A DNA stretch of 64,000 nucleotides from Dermatophilus congolensis (GTDB taxonomy: Bacteria > Actinomycetota > Actinomycetes > Actinomycetales > Dermatophilaceae). Both the position numbers and the translations under genes were made by a program. Below are positions 47,109-55,570 of the stretch, piece by piece. The stretch lies in the NCBI RefSeq assembly GCF_900187045.1, contig NZ_LT906453.1, positions 1,054,001 to 1,118,000 of the forward strand. Direction: 5' to 3'. Every line of letters starts with the position of its first letter. Within the stretch, counting starts at the first letter, position 1. The notes under the pieces were generated by a model, which did no database searches, was not told the origin of the DNA, and saw nothing but the letters and a program-made list of their open reading frames with translations.

Positions 47109-48653
47109 TCACAGGTGAACGGCAGTGGCTGCTTGCCTGCGCGGATCCCCAACAGCGTGAAGGATCCCGTCACAGTCACGAGCAGCTGCCCCTACACCAC
47201 CGAAGTACATGGTTAATCCTTCAGAAAGGATCACGGGCAGCCCTGATGCTTGGGCTGCTTTTTCAGCGGCAGGATGCGCCTCCAGCCGAAGTACGATTCC
47301 TTCTGACTCTGCCGCGAGGTGGATACGCGGATGCACGATAGCTTCCTGTAAAGAAGCCTTATCGAAAGCCAGAGCGGCAAGTACCTGGAACAGCGCTGTC
47401 GTGATTCGGTCCGCTCCTGGAGAACCCACAGCAAGAACAGCTCCACCATCGGTGCGGGCTGTGGTGGGGGCCATGTTCGAGGCGATCCGGGTTCCCGGCG
47501 GCATGCTATGAAAACCACGTCGGTTCAGCTCAGCTTCTCCCAGAGCATTGTTGAACATGAGCCCGGTGCCTGGCGCGATGTACCCTGAGCAGTAACCGCA
47601 CGAGGTGGTGATGGAACACGCCATGCCATCAGCATCGACGACCGAAACATGCACTGTGTCTGGTGATGATGACAACAGAGAAAGCCGCTGTGGACCCTCC
47701 GCATCGAGGAGCCGAATGAGTTCTGATCCGGCTTCAGCGAGGTCTTCGGCAAGGTCGATGACAGACCACCGGTATCCCAAAACCAGGCGCAAGGTTTCGA
47801 TGATGTCTGCTGCGCTGATCCGATCGCCGGTGCAGCGGTGCTCTAGCGTGCGTAGACACGCCGCTAAGACCGGTCCACCAATCGATGGGGGAGGGTTAGT
47901 AGCGACGTCGTATTCGCCTATCCGGGCACGTAGGGCAGGACGTTCAACCACGCGGTAGGCCGCAAGGTCTTCCCGACTGATGAGCCCCTCGTTAGCTGCC
48001 ATGTCTTCGGCGATGATGTGGGCGATCTCGCCGATATAGAGAGTGGACACACCATCGCGGGCGATGGTTTCGAAGCTACGTGCCAGGTCACTTGAGCGCA
48101 TGATTTGCCCAGCGACTGGTCGGCTGCGGTCGGGGGCTTGACGAATGTAATCAACGCATTCAGCGTTCCAGCCAAAAAGATGATCCGCTGCGCGGTCGAG
48201 CCAGAACGCTGCGGACGCCCCAAGCGGGAAGCCATCTCTGGCGACGACGGCAGCGTTGTTGATCAGGGTGTGCCACGGTAACCGCGCCCACCTGCGGTGC
48301 GCATGGTCCAGACCGGCGAACAGCCCTGGTGTTCCTACGCTTGCGTGTCCGCCGTAGAGGGTGACAGGCCCGAAATAGTCAAAGTCGAAGCGCCGTAGAC
48401 CGCGGCCGAGGCGGTCAGCAGTAATACCTCGACCGGGCATTTCGGTGTTGGCGTCGATGACGACAGGTTCGTGGCCGGGCTGCCATACGTTGATGAATCC
48501 GCCGCCCATGGGCCCGGTGATCCCGAATTCGGTGACAGTAGCCACGCAGACGGCGGCGATTGCTGCATCGACAGCATTGCCGCCATCTGCGGATACGGCT
48601 GTGGCGGCTTCGACCGCCGCTGGTGAAGGGGCAGCGATCGCGACGCCTGTCAT
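47109..48653 (-). CDS. Gamma-glutamyltransferase family protein
   Basis: A 514-residue Ntn-hydrolase relative of GGT. It has the N-terminal AADGGNAVDAAIAA-type segment (SADGGNAVDAAIAA), TGPMGGGF and the C-terminal PGTGLMFNNALGE. The autocatalytic threonine is probably Thr333 in DTVHVSVVD, where E. coli GGT has TTHYSVVD. No signal peptide is seen, so it is probably cytosolic, unlike classical periplasmic GGT, and may act on another amide (oxamate- or glutathione-like). The gene lies between the cobalamin gene and nucS with short gaps. Confidence 0.85.
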   Translation of the reverse strand: MTGVAIAAPSPAAVEAATAVSADGGNAVDAAIAAVCVATVTEFGITGPMGGGFINVWQPGHEPVVIDANTEMPGRGITADRLGRGLRRFDFDYFGPVTLYGGHASVGTPGLFAGLDHAHRRWARLPWHTLINNAAVVARDGFPLGASAAFWLDRAADHLFGWNAECVDYIRQAPDRSRPVAGQIMRSSDLARSFETIARDGVSTLYIGEIAHIIAEDMAANEGLISREDLAAYRVVERPALRARIGEYDVATNPPPSIGGPVLAACLRTLEHRCTGDRISAADIIETLRLVLGYRWSVIDLAEDLAEAGSELIRLLDAEGPQRLSLLSSSPDTVHVSVVDADGMACSITTSCGYCSGYIAPGTGLMFNNALGEAELNRRGFHSMPPGTRIASNMAPTTARTDGGAVLAVGSPGADRITTALFQVLAALAFDKASLQEAIVHPRIHLAAESEGIVLRLEAHPAAEKAAQASGLPVILSEGLTMYFGGVGAAARDCDGILHAVGDPRRQAATAVHL

Positions 48654-48671
48654 GGCGGGGCCTTTCTGGGG

Positions 48672-49376
48672 CTAGAAAAGTCGGAAAGAAGAGTCGTCGA
48701 TGCCGCGCAGCTGGTCGTAATCCAGGATGAGACAGCGGATTCCGCGGTCGGTGGCCAGTGTGCGTGCCTGAGGTTTGATTTCTTGTGCAGCGAAGACACC
48801 CAGTACAGGTCCAGCTGAGGTCAGGAGCGGATCTCGGTTGAGCAGTTCCAGGTAGCGGGTGAGTTGTTCCACGCCGTCAATTTCGCCGCGTCGTTTGATC
48901 TCTACAGCGACGGATTGTCCGTTGGCATCGCGAGCCATGATATCTACCGGGCCGATGGCGGTAGGGAATTCGCGACGAACAAGGGTGTGTCCCTCGCCGA
49001 GGAAGTGAATATTGGCAGCGAGGAGTTCTTGTAGGTGGGCTTCCACTCCATCTTTAACTAGGCCAGGGTCGACACCTAGTTCGATAGAGGTGTCGGAAAG
49101 GATCTCGGCGATTTTGATACGGAGGTAGTCGTCGGTCTTGTTGTGGTTCACCACCCAAATCCGGGTAATTCCTGCTTCGCGTTCGACCTGTTCGGGTTCT
49201 TTTTCGGTCAGTGTGCAGGGAGGCGACATCCAGTTGAGGGGTTTATAGGAGCCGCCGTCACTGTGGACGAGGACGGAGCCATCGGCTTTGACCATGAGAA
49301 GTCGTGGCGCGAGGGCAAGGTGGGCGTTGAGGCGGCCGACATAGTCGACGGCACAGTTCGCGATGACGAGGCGCAC
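48672..49376 (-). CDS. nucS: Mismatch-specific endonuclease NucS/EndoMS
   Basis: Cleaves both strands at mismatches and replaces MutSL in Actinobacteria, acting with the beta clamp. The 234-residue product has an N-terminal DNA-binding domain and the C-terminal RecB-like nuclease with [29 protein letters not shown], containing the catalytic D, E and K. It begins with GTG 49376. It fits the conserved order after the atp region. It is 18 bases from the GGT-family gene, so the two may be co-transcribed. Confidence 0.96.
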   Translation of the reverse strand: MRLVIANCAVDYVGRLNAHLALAPRLLMVKADGSVLVHSDGGSYKPLNWMSPPCTLTEKEPEQVEREAGITRIWVVNHNKTDDYLRIKIAEILSDTSIELGVDPGLVKDGVEAHLQELLAANIHFLGEGHTLVRREFPTAIGPVDIMARDANGQSVAVEIKRRGEIDGVEQLTRYLELLNRDPLLTSAGPVLGVFAAQEIKPQARTLATDRGIRCLILDYDQLRGIDDSSFRLF

Positions 49377-49385
49377 TCGGGCAGG

Positions 49386-51767
49386 CTACCGCTTTGAGGT
49401 GGGAGTGGGGCTGGATGTCGCGGCGGTGAGGCGTTCGACGGGGGTGGCTGCGTTGGTGAACACTTCGCTGAGTAGTTTTGCTCCCTTTTTGACGCGTTCG
49501 GTGTAGCGAGCAGCGGACCACGAGGGAATGGGCAGCGGGAAGGAAACGGGGCTGCCGGGGGTGCTCGATTCGATGGTGATGGTCATGGTTTTGACGGGCA
49601 CTTGGTTTTCGTCCCGGTTGGTGGGGTTGAATGCCAGGCGTCGTGGTGCGTCGAGCATGTCGAGTAGGCCCCAGGGGAGGCGGTAGCGCAGGATGGCCGG
49701 GCCGTCGGAGGAGGGGCGGGCCATGTGCCAGGTAGCGCGGCTGTCGAAGTCGGGGTCCTTTGGGTTCCAAGAGCCCAGGATGAGGTCGCCGGCGTCGAGG
49801 AAGCGTAGCTTGGCGAGGCGTTCGCGGCGTTGTTGGTCGGTTTCGTCCTCGTTGTCGTTGTTTTTGTCCAGCGCGGCCAGTGATGCGGTGGATCGCAGGA
49901 TGCGCTGCATGTTCCAGCCAATGTGGGCGCTGTTGGGGATGGCCAGTAGGGGCAATCCGTCGATCTGGAGGGGGTCGAGGACTTGGCGGATAAGCAGGTA
50001 GGTGGTGCTCATGGTGGGGACGGTGCGGATGGCTACGTCGTGGATGGGTTCTCCGCTTCCGCCGGGTAGACGTAGTCCACCGTTGGAGAGTAGGTCGAAT
50101 CCGATTTCGACGGGTGAGGTGATGCGTCCTGCGAATTCGAGGGTGAAGTAGAGCCAGGAGGCGTCGTGGTCGACTAGGACGCGTTGTAGACCGGCTTTGG
50201 GGGCTTTGTGGACGACGCGTTCACCTGCGCGGCGAGGATCCAAAGCGACGATGCCCAGCCATTGGTCTGCGGTGAGGGGATCATGGTCAATGATCGGGCG
50301 TTCGGTGCGGTCGATGAAGGCAGCGCGGTTGGCGGTGTTCCAGGTTGCTGCTGACCAGTCGTCGTGCCAGTTGCTCATGATTGCGCCGCTGAGCGCGCCA
50401 GCGGCGAGCTGTTCGACGAGAGAACTGTCGATTTCGAATTTGTGTTTTTCGTTGTGGTAGCCCTGGCTTCGGCCTGCTGATCCGGGGAAGCCAGAGCCGA
50501 TGCAGCTGCTGACACCGAGCCCGCCAAGGACGAGGGGGCCGTCGATGGATTTTTGGAGTTCGCGGATGTAGGCCAGGTAGGGGTCAGGGTCGGAGCCGTA
50601 GTTTTCGTTCGCGGCGATGAATTCGGGGCGGTAGGGCGGGGCGTCGTAGTAGGCGAAGGTACCGCCTGGCCAGTCGCTGGTGGCCGCGATGTGGTCTGGG
50701 CGTAGGTCGGTTCCGGTGGGGGCTGGCGGGTGGGTGGCGGTGCTGCTGGGGGTGGGGGAGCTGGTGGGGGTTGGGGTGGTGCTGGGGGTGGGTGTGGCGG
50801 TGAGTGAGCCGTTGGGGGCTACTGCAATGTTGGGGCGGCGCAGAGGGTCGCTTTCGGGGCGGCCGATGACGGCTAGGGGGATGGTGCGGTTGAGTTTGCT
50901 GAGGAGGGTGGCGATGTGTTCGAGGCGTTCGGCGGCCCAGTGTTCGGTGGTGGTGCTGTTTTTGCTGGAGGTGATGTAGGTGCCGGCGAAGGGTTTGGGC
51001 TTAGGGATGGAGCGGTCTGCTTGGGCGAGTTGGTCTGCGTTCCAGTGCAGGTCGAGCAGGATTGCTGCCAGCCACGAGGTGACGTCGGTGTCGTATTTTT
51101 CGTCTTTGCCAGCTAGAGCGTGGATGAGGTGTTGTGCGTGGTCGTCGAGTTTGCTGGTGGTGTTCTCGTCGAGGCTGGGGGTTTCTTCCTCAGCGTTGCT
51201 GGTGCTGTTGCGGGCGTCGTTATTGCGGCTGGTAGCTGGGGGCTCAGGAGAGCCGGGGACGACGAGGATTTCGTCGCTGTCGGTGCGGGAGAGCACCTGA
51301 ATGAGATAGAGCGGAGATTGCGGGTTTTCGGTGTTGTGGCGCGCTAGCTCGGCGTAGGCGGCTGCGGGATGCAAGCGGCTGAAAACGACGAAGTGCAGGC
51401 CGAAGTTGTGCATCTGCTGGTACCAGCGGCGGTAGTGCGCTGCAGTACCGGTGAGGTATCCGGTGCGGCTGCCAGGAATATGGCCGGTGAGAGTGGCTCC
51501 GCCCCAGAAGAGGATGTCCCCGGAGGTGGTGTGCAGCCGCAGACGTTTATTGTCGACGTGGGCCAGCGCGTGGAGCTTGCCGAAGGTAACGGGGGCAGGT
51601 CCTGAATTGGGTGCGCCGGTAGTTGCTGGTGCACTGGGGGTGTTGCTGGTGGTGGTTGTAGTGGCAGGGGAGCTCTGCTGTGGGGTGGAACAGGCAGCGA
51701 GAGTGAGGACGCTAGCGCCGAGTGCGGATCCGCGGAGAATGTCACGTCGGGTCGGCTGGCTGCTCAC
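49386..51767 (-). CDS. Tat-exported lipoprotein resembling a TIM-barrel glycosidase
   Basis: A 793-residue protein. GTG 51767 is chosen because AGGA lies eight bases upstream and a twin-arginine lipoprotein signal follows (TRRDILRG, RR at 7-8; lipobox LAAC, Cys26); the open frame extends upstream without such support. A Ser/Thr-rich linker precedes a domain of about 220 residues, a Thr/Pro-rich linker encoded at 50700-50815, a barrel-like segment (FAYYDAPPYRPEF, LAAGALSGAIMSNWHDDW) recalling GH2/GH5-like proteins, and a C-terminal beta domain (WLYFTLEF, VEIGFDLL) resembling carbohydrate-binding modules. Where relatives have an EFG catalytic segment this reads GGLG. Substrate and activity are unknown. 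It is 9 bases upstream of nucS. Confidence 0.6.
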   Translation of the reverse strand: MSSQPTRRDILRGSALGASVLTLAACSTPQQSSPATTTTTSNTPSAPATTGAPNSGPAPVTFGKLHALAHVDNKRLRLHTTSGDILFWGGATLTGHIPGSRTGYLTGTAAHYRRWYQQMHNFGLHFVVFSRLHPAAAYAELARHNTENPQSPLYLIQVLSRTDSDEILVVPGSPEPPATSRNNDARNSTSNAEEETPSLDENTTSKLDDHAQHLIHALAGKDEKYDTDVTSWLAAILLDLHWNADQLAQADRSIPKPKPFAGTYITSSKNSTTTEHWAAERLEHIATLLSKLNRTIPLAVIGRPESDPLRRPNIAVAPNGSLTATPTPSTTPTPTSSPTPSSTATHPPAPTGTDLRPDHIAATSDWPGGTFAYYDAPPYRPEFIAANENYGSDPDPYLAYIRELQKSIDGPLVLGGLGVSSCIGSGFPGSAGRSQGYHNEKHKFEIDSSLVEQLAAGALSGAIMSNWHDDWSAATWNTANRAAFIDRTERPIIDHDPLTADQWLGIVALDPRRAGERVVHKAPKAGLQRVLVDHDASWLYFTLEFAGRITSPVEIGFDLLSNGGLRLPGGSGEPIHDVAIRTVPTMSTTYLLIRQVLDPLQIDGLPLLAIPNSAHIGWNMQRILRSTASLAALDKNNDNEDETDQQRRERLAKLRFLDAGDLILGSWNPKDPDFDSRATWHMARPSSDGPAILRYRLPWGLLDMLDAPRRLAFNPTNRDENQVPVKTMTITIESSTPGSPVSFPLPIPSWSAARYTERVKKGAKLLSEVFTNAATPVERLTAATSSPTPTSKR

Positions 51768-51869
51768 AGGTGGGGTCCTCTCAGGGATGAAACGGTGGAG
51801 GGGGCGTTCTTGTCCAATGATCTCTTTAGGTCTTGGAAGAAGCTTGTGGCTCCCTGCGAGAATACCTGT

Positions 51870-52169
51870 ATGCCTCGCCACAACCGTCGCCGTGATGATG
51901 TTCGTCCGATTGGTGTGGGGCGGGCGTTGGGTGGTTTTACCAAGAGTGAGCAGCACCCGGACGGGTTATGGAATGTTCGTTCCGTGGCGGCGTCGGGAAG
52001 AACGTATTTGTGTCCGGGGTGTCAGCAATGGTTTTCGGGCGTGCCGCACGTGGTGGCTTGGCCTGCTGATGATTTCGTCAGTTTCGGGGGAATCGAGGAT
52101 CGGCGTCATTGGCACACCAGTTGCTGGCGGGCCCGCAACCGTCGGCGTCCTGGTGGCGCTGTGCGTTAA
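51870..52169 (+). CDS. Small conserved actinobacterial protein with zinc-finger-like motif
   Basis: A 99-residue protein beginning MPRHNRRRDDVRP, with YLCPGCQQWF and HWHTSCW, a C-x2-C...H-x3-C arrangement that may bind zinc, and the segment VVAWPADD. Similar proteins in Streptomyces are labelled ATP/GTP-binding protein without good reason and lie next to methylmalonyl-CoA epimerase, as here. The basic ends suggest nucleic acid contact, but the function is unknown. The ribosome site is weak (GAGAA). It converges with the epimerase gene. Confidence 0.7.
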   Translation: MPRHNRRRDDVRPIGVGRALGGFTKSEQHPDGLWNVRSVAASGRTYLCPGCQQWFSGVPHVVAWPADDFVSFGGIEDRRHWHTSCWRARNRRRPGGAVR

Positions 52170-52215
52170 GTAGATCAACGCGCTGTGCCGCGAGGTGCTG
52201 GGCGTGCGTATACAT

Positions 52216-52250
52216 CTGCGGTCGGCCCCGTGTAGAGGGGGCGACCGCAG
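52216..52250. terminator. Stem-loop between convergent genes
   Basis: Thirteen paired bases with one bulged G (arms 52216-52229 and 52238-52250) lie between the zinc-finger-like gene and the epimerase gene, and probably terminate both. Confidence 0.65.
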
Positions 52251-52270
52251 AGAGTGACTGTGGGGTGCTT

Positions 52271-52711
52271 TCAGTGCGCGCCGGTAGCTGGTTCGACTAG
52301 CTCGACGAGGACACCTCCAGCGTCTTTGGGGTGGATGAAGTTGATACGGCTGCCAGCGGTACCGGTTTTGGGAGTGTCGTAGAGCAGGCGTAGCCCGCGC
52401 TCGCGCAGCGTGGCACACACGTCGTCGATGTTTTCAACGCGGTAGGCCATCTGTTGGATTCCGACACCGTTTTTCCCGATGAACTTGGCGATGGTGGAGT
52501 CTTCGTTCAGAGGGGCTAGGAGCTGGATGCAGGAGGTGGAGTCCCCGACGGCCATCATTGCTTCGGCGACGCCTTGCTCTTCGTTCTGTTCGCGGTGAAC
52601 CATCTTCATCCCGTACTTGTCCTCGTAGAAGCGAATTGCTTCGTCGAGGTCACGCACAGCGATGCCCACGTGGTCGATATGGGTGAAAAGGCCGGATGTA
52701 GTTGCAGTCAT
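52271..52711 (-). CDS. mce: Methylmalonyl-CoA epimerase
   Basis: Interconverts (2S)- and (2R)-methylmalonyl-CoA in propionate metabolism. The 146-residue VOC-fold protein has HIDHVGIAVRDLDEAI with the first metal-binding His, the GIQQMAYRV region with Gln, and NFIHPKDAGGVLVELVEP with the terminal Glu, matching the metal site of the family. ATG 52711 is chosen over 52744 because the family begins there. It is divergent from the TPR/thioredoxin gene with a 152-base gap. It is functionally linked to the cobalamin adenosyltransferase. Confidence 0.95.
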   Translation of the reverse strand: MTATTSGLFTHIDHVGIAVRDLDEAIRFYEDKYGMKMVHREQNEEQGVAEAMMAVGDSTSCIQLLAPLNEDSTIAKFIGKNGVGIQQMAYRVENIDDVCATLRERGLRLLYDTPKTGTAGSRINFIHPKDAGGVLVELVEPATGAH

Positions 52712-52863
52712 GGGTCCACTGTAAAGACGAGGTGCCTCTTGCAAGGCGGGTCTCGTTAGTTAGCTGCGTGTGACTTTTCAATCATTATGTTTCGGGGATA
52801 TCGGTGCGCCACAGTTGGTAACGAAGGTCGCATCAGAGGTGATCTGTAGGAGAGAATGTGTCC

Positions 52864-53787
52864 ATGAGCACTCCTTCCTTCTCGTCCGGCGCTATGCGCG
52901 GCGCTGTTGATTTGTCGTCATTGGGGCAGGGGACGCCTGCGGCTTCTGCTGAGGCACCCACTGAAGGTGGCGCGGCCGCGTTGCGTGTGAACGGTACGGA
53001 AGCGACATTCCAGGAGCTTGTCCTGGGAACCCGTGATGTTGCGGCGTTGTTCGTCTTGTACTCGGCTTCTCGCCCAGAAACTGAACAGGCGGTGGAGCAG
53101 GCCGTCGCAGCGGCTTCCATAGTGCAGGGACGGCTGCGGGTGGTGGCCTTTGATGTTGACGCGTTCCCGGCAGTGGCGCAGGCATTCCAGGCTCAGCAGA
53201 TCCCGATGACTTTCGGAGTGATCGCTGGGCAGCCGATTCCGTTGTTCCCTGGCGTGCAGCCTGCCCCGCAGCTCGCTCCGATGGTGAACGAATTGTTGAC
53301 GGTTGCGGCTCAAAACGGAGTGACCGGCCGCATCGAAGCAACAGAAAGCACTGGCGCGGCCCCAGCCGAAGAGCTTCCGCCGCTGCACCAAGAAGCATTC
53401 GACGCGATCCAAGCAGGCGACTATGCCGCCGCTCGTGCTGCCTACGCCAAGGCACTGGAGCAGAACCCCAAAGATTCGGCAGCTACCGCAGGAATGGCCC
53501 AAGTAGGCCTGCTCGAACGCCTAGCCACAGTCGATGCTGCCGCGATGCGGGCAGCAGCCGCCGAAGATCCCAAGAATGTGCAGGCAGCGCTCGCGGTTGC
53601 TGATATTGATGTGGCTGGTGGCCATGTTGAGGACGCGTTCGCGCGGTTGATTGACCTGATTCGGGTCACGGTTGAGGACGAGCGCGATGCGGTGCGAGCG
53701 CGGTTGTTGGAGTTGTTTGAGGTTGTTGGTTCCCGTGACGAGCGGGTGTTGAAGGCACGGCGCGCGTTGATGGCTGCGCTGTTCTGA
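52864..53787 (+). CDS. Thioredoxin-fold/TPR co-chaperone-like protein (YbbN/CnoX family)
   Basis: A 307-residue protein with an N-terminal disordered part (1-40), a thioredoxin fold (about 42-150) and a TPR-like helical C-terminus (about 175-307, ALEQNPKDSAATAGMA). The usual active-site CxxC is absent: the corresponding stretch reads YSASRPETEQ, and the protein has no Cys at all in that region. Hence it cannot be a disulfide reductase; YbbN-like holdase or scaffold function is inferred. ATG 52864 has AGGAGAG nine bases upstream. Codon style changes from A/C-rich to G/T-rich near 53560, inside the gene. A T-tract terminator follows. Confidence 0.85.
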   Translation: MSTPSFSSGAMRGAVDLSSLGQGTPAASAEAPTEGGAAALRVNGTEATFQELVLGTRDVAALFVLYSASRPETEQAVEQAVAAASIVQGRLRVVAFDVDAFPAVAQAFQAQQIPMTFGVIAGQPIPLFPGVQPAPQLAPMVNELLTVAAQNGVTGRIEATESTGAAPAEELPPLHQEAFDAIQAGDYAAARAAYAKALEQNPKDSAATAGMAQVGLLERLATVDAAAMRAAAAEDPKNVQAALAVADIDVAGGHVEDAFARLIDLIRVTVEDERDAVRARLLELFEVVGSRDERVLKARRALMAALF

Positions 53788-53812
53788 TTGGCGAGAAGTA
53801 CATCTGCCCTTG

Positions 53813-53855
53813 GCGGGTGCGTGCAGCTGAGTGTGGCTGGCGCGCCCGTCTTTTT
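53813..53855 (+). terminator. Intrinsic terminator after the YbbN-like gene
   Basis: Nine-base arms (53813-53821/53841-53849, with G-U pairs) are followed by CTTTTT. Confidence 0.65.
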
Positions 53856-53969
53856 GTATCTCAGTGCGTGTCTGAAGCGGGGGAGGAAGAGTTGGGTTTC
53901 TAGCATGGACAGTGGGGGCTGACTGGCATGTCGGTGCTGGTCGGAAGTGTTCTTTTGCTGAGGTGCCCC

Positions 53970-54980
53970 ATGTCTGTAAGCCCGAATCGTGCTGTCCGTG
54001 TGGTCGTTGCGGTAACTACGCAGCGTTCCTCTGGACGGTTGCCGGTGTTGCTGCGTGGCTTGGCGGAGCAGATTCAGGCCTCGGCGCAGCCGGGACGGTT
54101 TGCGGTGTTGGTTGCAGATGAGTCGGCTGAGGTGGTGACGGCTCGAGTGACGAAGCAAGCCTTGGCTGGGGTGGCTGGCGGTGTGGTGGGGTTGCGGCAT
54201 ACAGCTCCGGCACGGGTGAGGAATGCCCAGGTGGGTACAGTGTTGCGACGGTTCCCTGCGGTGGAGTGGCTGATTTTTCTTAGTGATGATTGCCACGTGC
54301 GTGCCGGATGGTTGTCGGCGATGGATGCGGCGTTGGAATGCTCGGGTGATGTGGTGCGGGGGGCAGTGGTGAGCCAGTTGCCTGCGCGGGCGGCGCGGTG
54401 GGATCGGCTGGTGGTTGATGATGACATGCGGGGCAGGTGGACGTGGCCCTCGGGGATTGGCATGGGGTTGGTGAATGTAGCTGTTCGGGCAGATGTTTTT
54501 CGGGCTAAAAGTGGGCCCTGGTTTGATCCGCAGTGCGGTACAGCACGGGAAGTCGATGAGAGTTTTGTGTTGTCGTGTCGTCGGGCAGGGGCAACGGTAA
54601 CAGCGGTTGCCGGGGCGACAATTGCCCGTCGGATTGTGGAGCCAGGAATAAATGTTTCGCGTGCGGTGCAGGGTGTGTTTACGCAGGCGCGTGGTCAGGG
54701 GCGGCTGGAATGTGCACAGGGTGGGGTGCTGCAGGGAAGTGGTGGGGTGGCTCGTTCGTGCGGGCATGTTGTTCGTGATTTAGCGGCAGCGGTGGTGCAC
54801 CGGGATAGTGATGCTTTGGTGTTGGCTGCGTTGGCTTCGGTACGGGTAGTTGGTGGGGGAGTAGGGGTGGTTGAGGGGCTGCGGCAGTCGCACGCTCGGA
54901 CTGTACCGGACAAGAGCAGCAGAGTCTCAGGTGAGTCGGTAGCTGGTGGTGCCTCGGTAGTGTCTTTGCCGTTGGGGTGA
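53970..54980 (+). CDS. Putative glycosyltransferase (GT2-like)
   Basis: A 336-residue protein with a Val-rich N-terminus (VRVVVAVTTQRSS), a nucleotide-binding-like LVADES, RNAQVGTVLRRFP and FLSDDCHVRAGW, which correspond to the GT-A fold, and a later DESFVLSCRRAG acceptor segment. The C-terminal 90 residues are Val/Gly-rich and of uncertain role. It could modify a cell-surface glycan. ATG 53970 follows GAGG by seven bases; an earlier in-frame ATG at 53928 lacks a site. The sequence is strongly G/T-rich. Confidence 0.65.
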   Translation: MSVSPNRAVRVVVAVTTQRSSGRLPVLLRGLAEQIQASAQPGRFAVLVADESAEVVTARVTKQALAGVAGGVVGLRHTAPARVRNAQVGTVLRRFPAVEWLIFLSDDCHVRAGWLSAMDAALECSGDVVRGAVVSQLPARAARWDRLVVDDDMRGRWTWPSGIGMGLVNVAVRADVFRAKSGPWFDPQCGTAREVDESFVLSCRRAGATVTAVAGATIARRIVEPGINVSRAVQGVFTQARGQGRLECAQGGVLQGSGGVARSCGHVVRDLAAAVVHRDSDALVLAALASVRVVGGGVGVVEGLRQSHARTVPDKSSRVSGESVAGGASVVSLPLG

Positions 54981-55070
54981 GGCTGTGCACGATGTGCGGT
55001 GTTGTCCACAACCCCTGCGCAGCTGTGTGAGAACGCCGCGGTGACGGGCCCGGCGGCCAGGCTGATCTGC

Positions 55071-55490
55071 ATGAACACTCTTAAACCTGGTGAGGCCATC
55101 GGCACATGCTTGCGACAGTTCTTCGTTTTCTCTGGCCGTGCTCGCCGCAGCGAGTACTGGTGGTTTTTCGCTTTTAGTGTCGCGGCAATGTTTGTCACGA
55201 CCCTGATTGATGCAGTTCTTTTCCCGTTCACGGTATCTGAGCTCACGGCGCTAGGACCGTTGGGGAATGTGGTGAGCCTGGTGCTGTTGGTGCCCATGCT
55301 GGCGGTCGGATCTCGCCGCATGCATGACACAGGACGTTCTGCCTGGTGGTTGCTTATTCAACTGATCCCGCTGCTGGGCCCGGTTGTTTTCGGAATTCTC
55401 GCGGCACGTCGTGGTACGGCTGGTCATAACACCTTCGGCGCAGCCCCCACTGGTGGTTTTGCGGGACAGGCGCAGTTTTCACACGTCTGA
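55071..55490 (+). CDS. DUF805 family membrane protein
   Basis: A 139-residue membrane protein with the DUF805 pattern: CLRQFFVFSGRARRSEYWWF, three or four membrane helices (about 24-46, 58-80, 88-108) and SRRMHDTGRSAWWLLI. The family function is unknown; it occurs widely as a small inner-membrane protein. The start at ATG 55071 fits the family N-terminus. A strong hairpin separates it from the convergent pgm. Confidence 0.85.
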   Translation: MNTLKPGEAIGTCLRQFFVFSGRARRSEYWWFFAFSVAAMFVTTLIDAVLFPFTVSELTALGPLGNVVSLVLLVPMLAVGSRRMHDTGRSAWWLLIQLIPLLGPVVFGILAARRGTAGHNTFGAAPTGGFAGQAQFSHV

Positions 55491-55512
55491 TCAGTATCGA
55501 GCAGCAGCGGTC

Positions 55513-55568
55513 CATATGTGTTGGGGTGGCCTCCTGAAGTATTTGGGCAGGCCGCCCCAACACATATG
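55513..55568. terminator. 20-bp stem-loop between DUF805 gene and pgm
   Basis: Arms 55513-55532 and 55549-55568 pair over 20 bases with one G-U and a 16-base loop, between convergent genes and ending three bases before the pgm stop. Confidence 0.75.
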
Positions 55569-55570
55569 TG

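Noticed and set aside
53442-54767. 441-codon minus-strand frame
   Set aside because: His/Arg/Thr-rich, no ribosome site, overlaps the YbbN-like gene, a T-tract terminator and the GT2-like gene.
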